Positions 5,580 through 5,857 of a stretch of 5,857 bases of DNA are shown here, in pieces. A program made the translations under genes and the position numbers. The notes beneath the pieces were generated by a model. The model had not been told where the DNA came from and ran no database searches. It saw only the letters and a list, made by a program, of their open reading frames with translations. Numbering within the stretch: the first letter of the stretch is position 1; each line of letters starts with the position of its first letter. The DNA lies in contig CAZHJW010000153.1 of the NCBI GenBank assembly GCA_964533265.1, positions 1 to 5,857 on the forward strand, read 5' to 3'. The stretch comes from UBA1100 sp964533265. GTDB lineage: Bacteria; Verrucomicrobiota; Verrucomicrobiia; Limisphaerales; UBA1100.

Positions 5580-5857
5580 AATGGAATCGCGCCGCGCCGC
5601 GCCACAAAAACTTCCCATGCAGTACGTTGCAATATCCTTGCTTCACGCGACTGCACAAGGTGCAACCCTCCGTTGGATAACCCAAGAGGCGACTGCCACG
5701 TAAGAGCACAATACATCATGCATGCGTTAAGGTAAGTCCCATGTTGGGATGGCAAAAACCCGCCTCGATCACGCAGATTGATTTCAGGATGGCGCGCTTC
5801 CACCAATTGCCAAGCCAATCCTGCCGGAATTACCGGGGCATTCACCTGTTGGGCAAC
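5576..5857 (-). CDS. SGNH/GDSL-hydrolase-like protein, C-terminal 93 residues (cut by window edge)
   Basis: The frame is open at the right edge and ends with TAA at 5578-5576, so only the C-terminus is visible. The GTG at 5845 is probably an internal Val, since codons VAQQ precede it without a stop. Recognisable pieces are 'VNAPVIPAGLAWQL' (5-18), 'LPSQHGTYLNACMMYCALTW' (35-54), 'QSPLGL' (55-60) and 'ILQRTAWEV' near the end. This resembles the last block of SGNH-type hydrolases common in Verrucomicrobiota and Planctomycetes, usually written D-G-x-H-P-S-x-x-G-T-Y-L-A-A. That block normally supplies the catalytic Asp and His; here those positions are Gly32 and Leu35 (G-G-F-L-P-S). The protein may be an inactive or divergent member, or the region may hold an error or frame disturbance. 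The gene converges on rlmD and their stop codons overlap. The family call is by motif memory only; the substrate is unknown. Confidence 0.65.
   Translation of the reverse strand, partial: VAQQVNAPVIPAGLAWQLVEARHPEINLRDRGGFLPSQHGTYLNACMMYCALTWQSPLGLSNGGLHLVQSREARILQRTAWEVFVARRGAIPF

Noticed and set aside
5587..5602. GCGCC tandem repeat as a regulatory element or terminator
   Set aside because: It consists of about three short units within the coding end of the SGNH-like gene (encoding A-R-R-G-A) and lacks a T tract; most likely codon-driven.
1..5857. tRNA, rRNA, riboswitch, CRISPR or mobile element
   Set aside because: I saw no cloverleaf or repeat-spacer pattern, no transposase or integrase motifs, and nearly all bases are assigned to genes.

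Overview
The window reads as an ordinary stretch of bacterial chromosome from an organism of medium GC content. My best guess is a member of the Verrucomicrobiota or a related PVC lineage. That guess rests on the combination of a DUF3500 protein, an SGNH-type protein with a 'GTYLNAC' C-terminal block, a stand-alone CoaC, and genes lacking clear Shine-Dalgarno sequences. It is inference from gene content, not a sequence match. I see no RNA genes, insertion sequences, CRISPR arrays or integration sites.

Layout. From 3267 down to the left edge, five minus-strand genes follow one another closely, in transcription order: ymdB (2479-3267, GTG start), yicC (1553-2428), gmk (960-1553), a stand-alone coaC (403-960), and the beginning of an unrecognised multi-pass membrane protein (1-386, cut by the window edge). 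yicC/gmk and gmk/coaC each overlap by one base (TAATG and TGATG), so this is almost certainly one operon with translational coupling. A short divergent region (3268-3344) separates it from two plus-strand genes: an exported DUF3500 protein (3345-4376) and an RlmD-like iron-sulfur rRNA m5U methyltransferase (4422-5579). At the right edge, the C-terminal 93 codons of a minus-strand SGNH/GDSL-hydrolase-like protein (5576-5857) run tail to tail into the methyltransferase and overlap its stop codon.

Function. The operon joins RNA turnover (YmdB, a 2',3'-cyclic nucleotide phosphodiesterase family member, and YicC, an endoribonuclease family member) with nucleotide and cofactor synthesis (Gmk and CoaC). 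The yicC-gmk-coa order is widely conserved. Here, however, rpoZ, which commonly sits between gmk and coaBC, is absent, and CoaC lacks the CoaB synthetase half. The rRNA methyltransferase adds to the RNA theme but lies on the other strand. The DUF3500 gene is richer in GC than its neighbours and may be a later arrival.

I found no convincing new multi-gene system. The points most worth a second look are residue-level departures: Asn to Asp at a predicted YmdB metal ligand, an apparently missing Asp/His pair in the SGNH-like C-terminus, and a missing acidic residue in the Gmk nucleotide-binding motif. The ymdB-yicC linkage is also worth checking.
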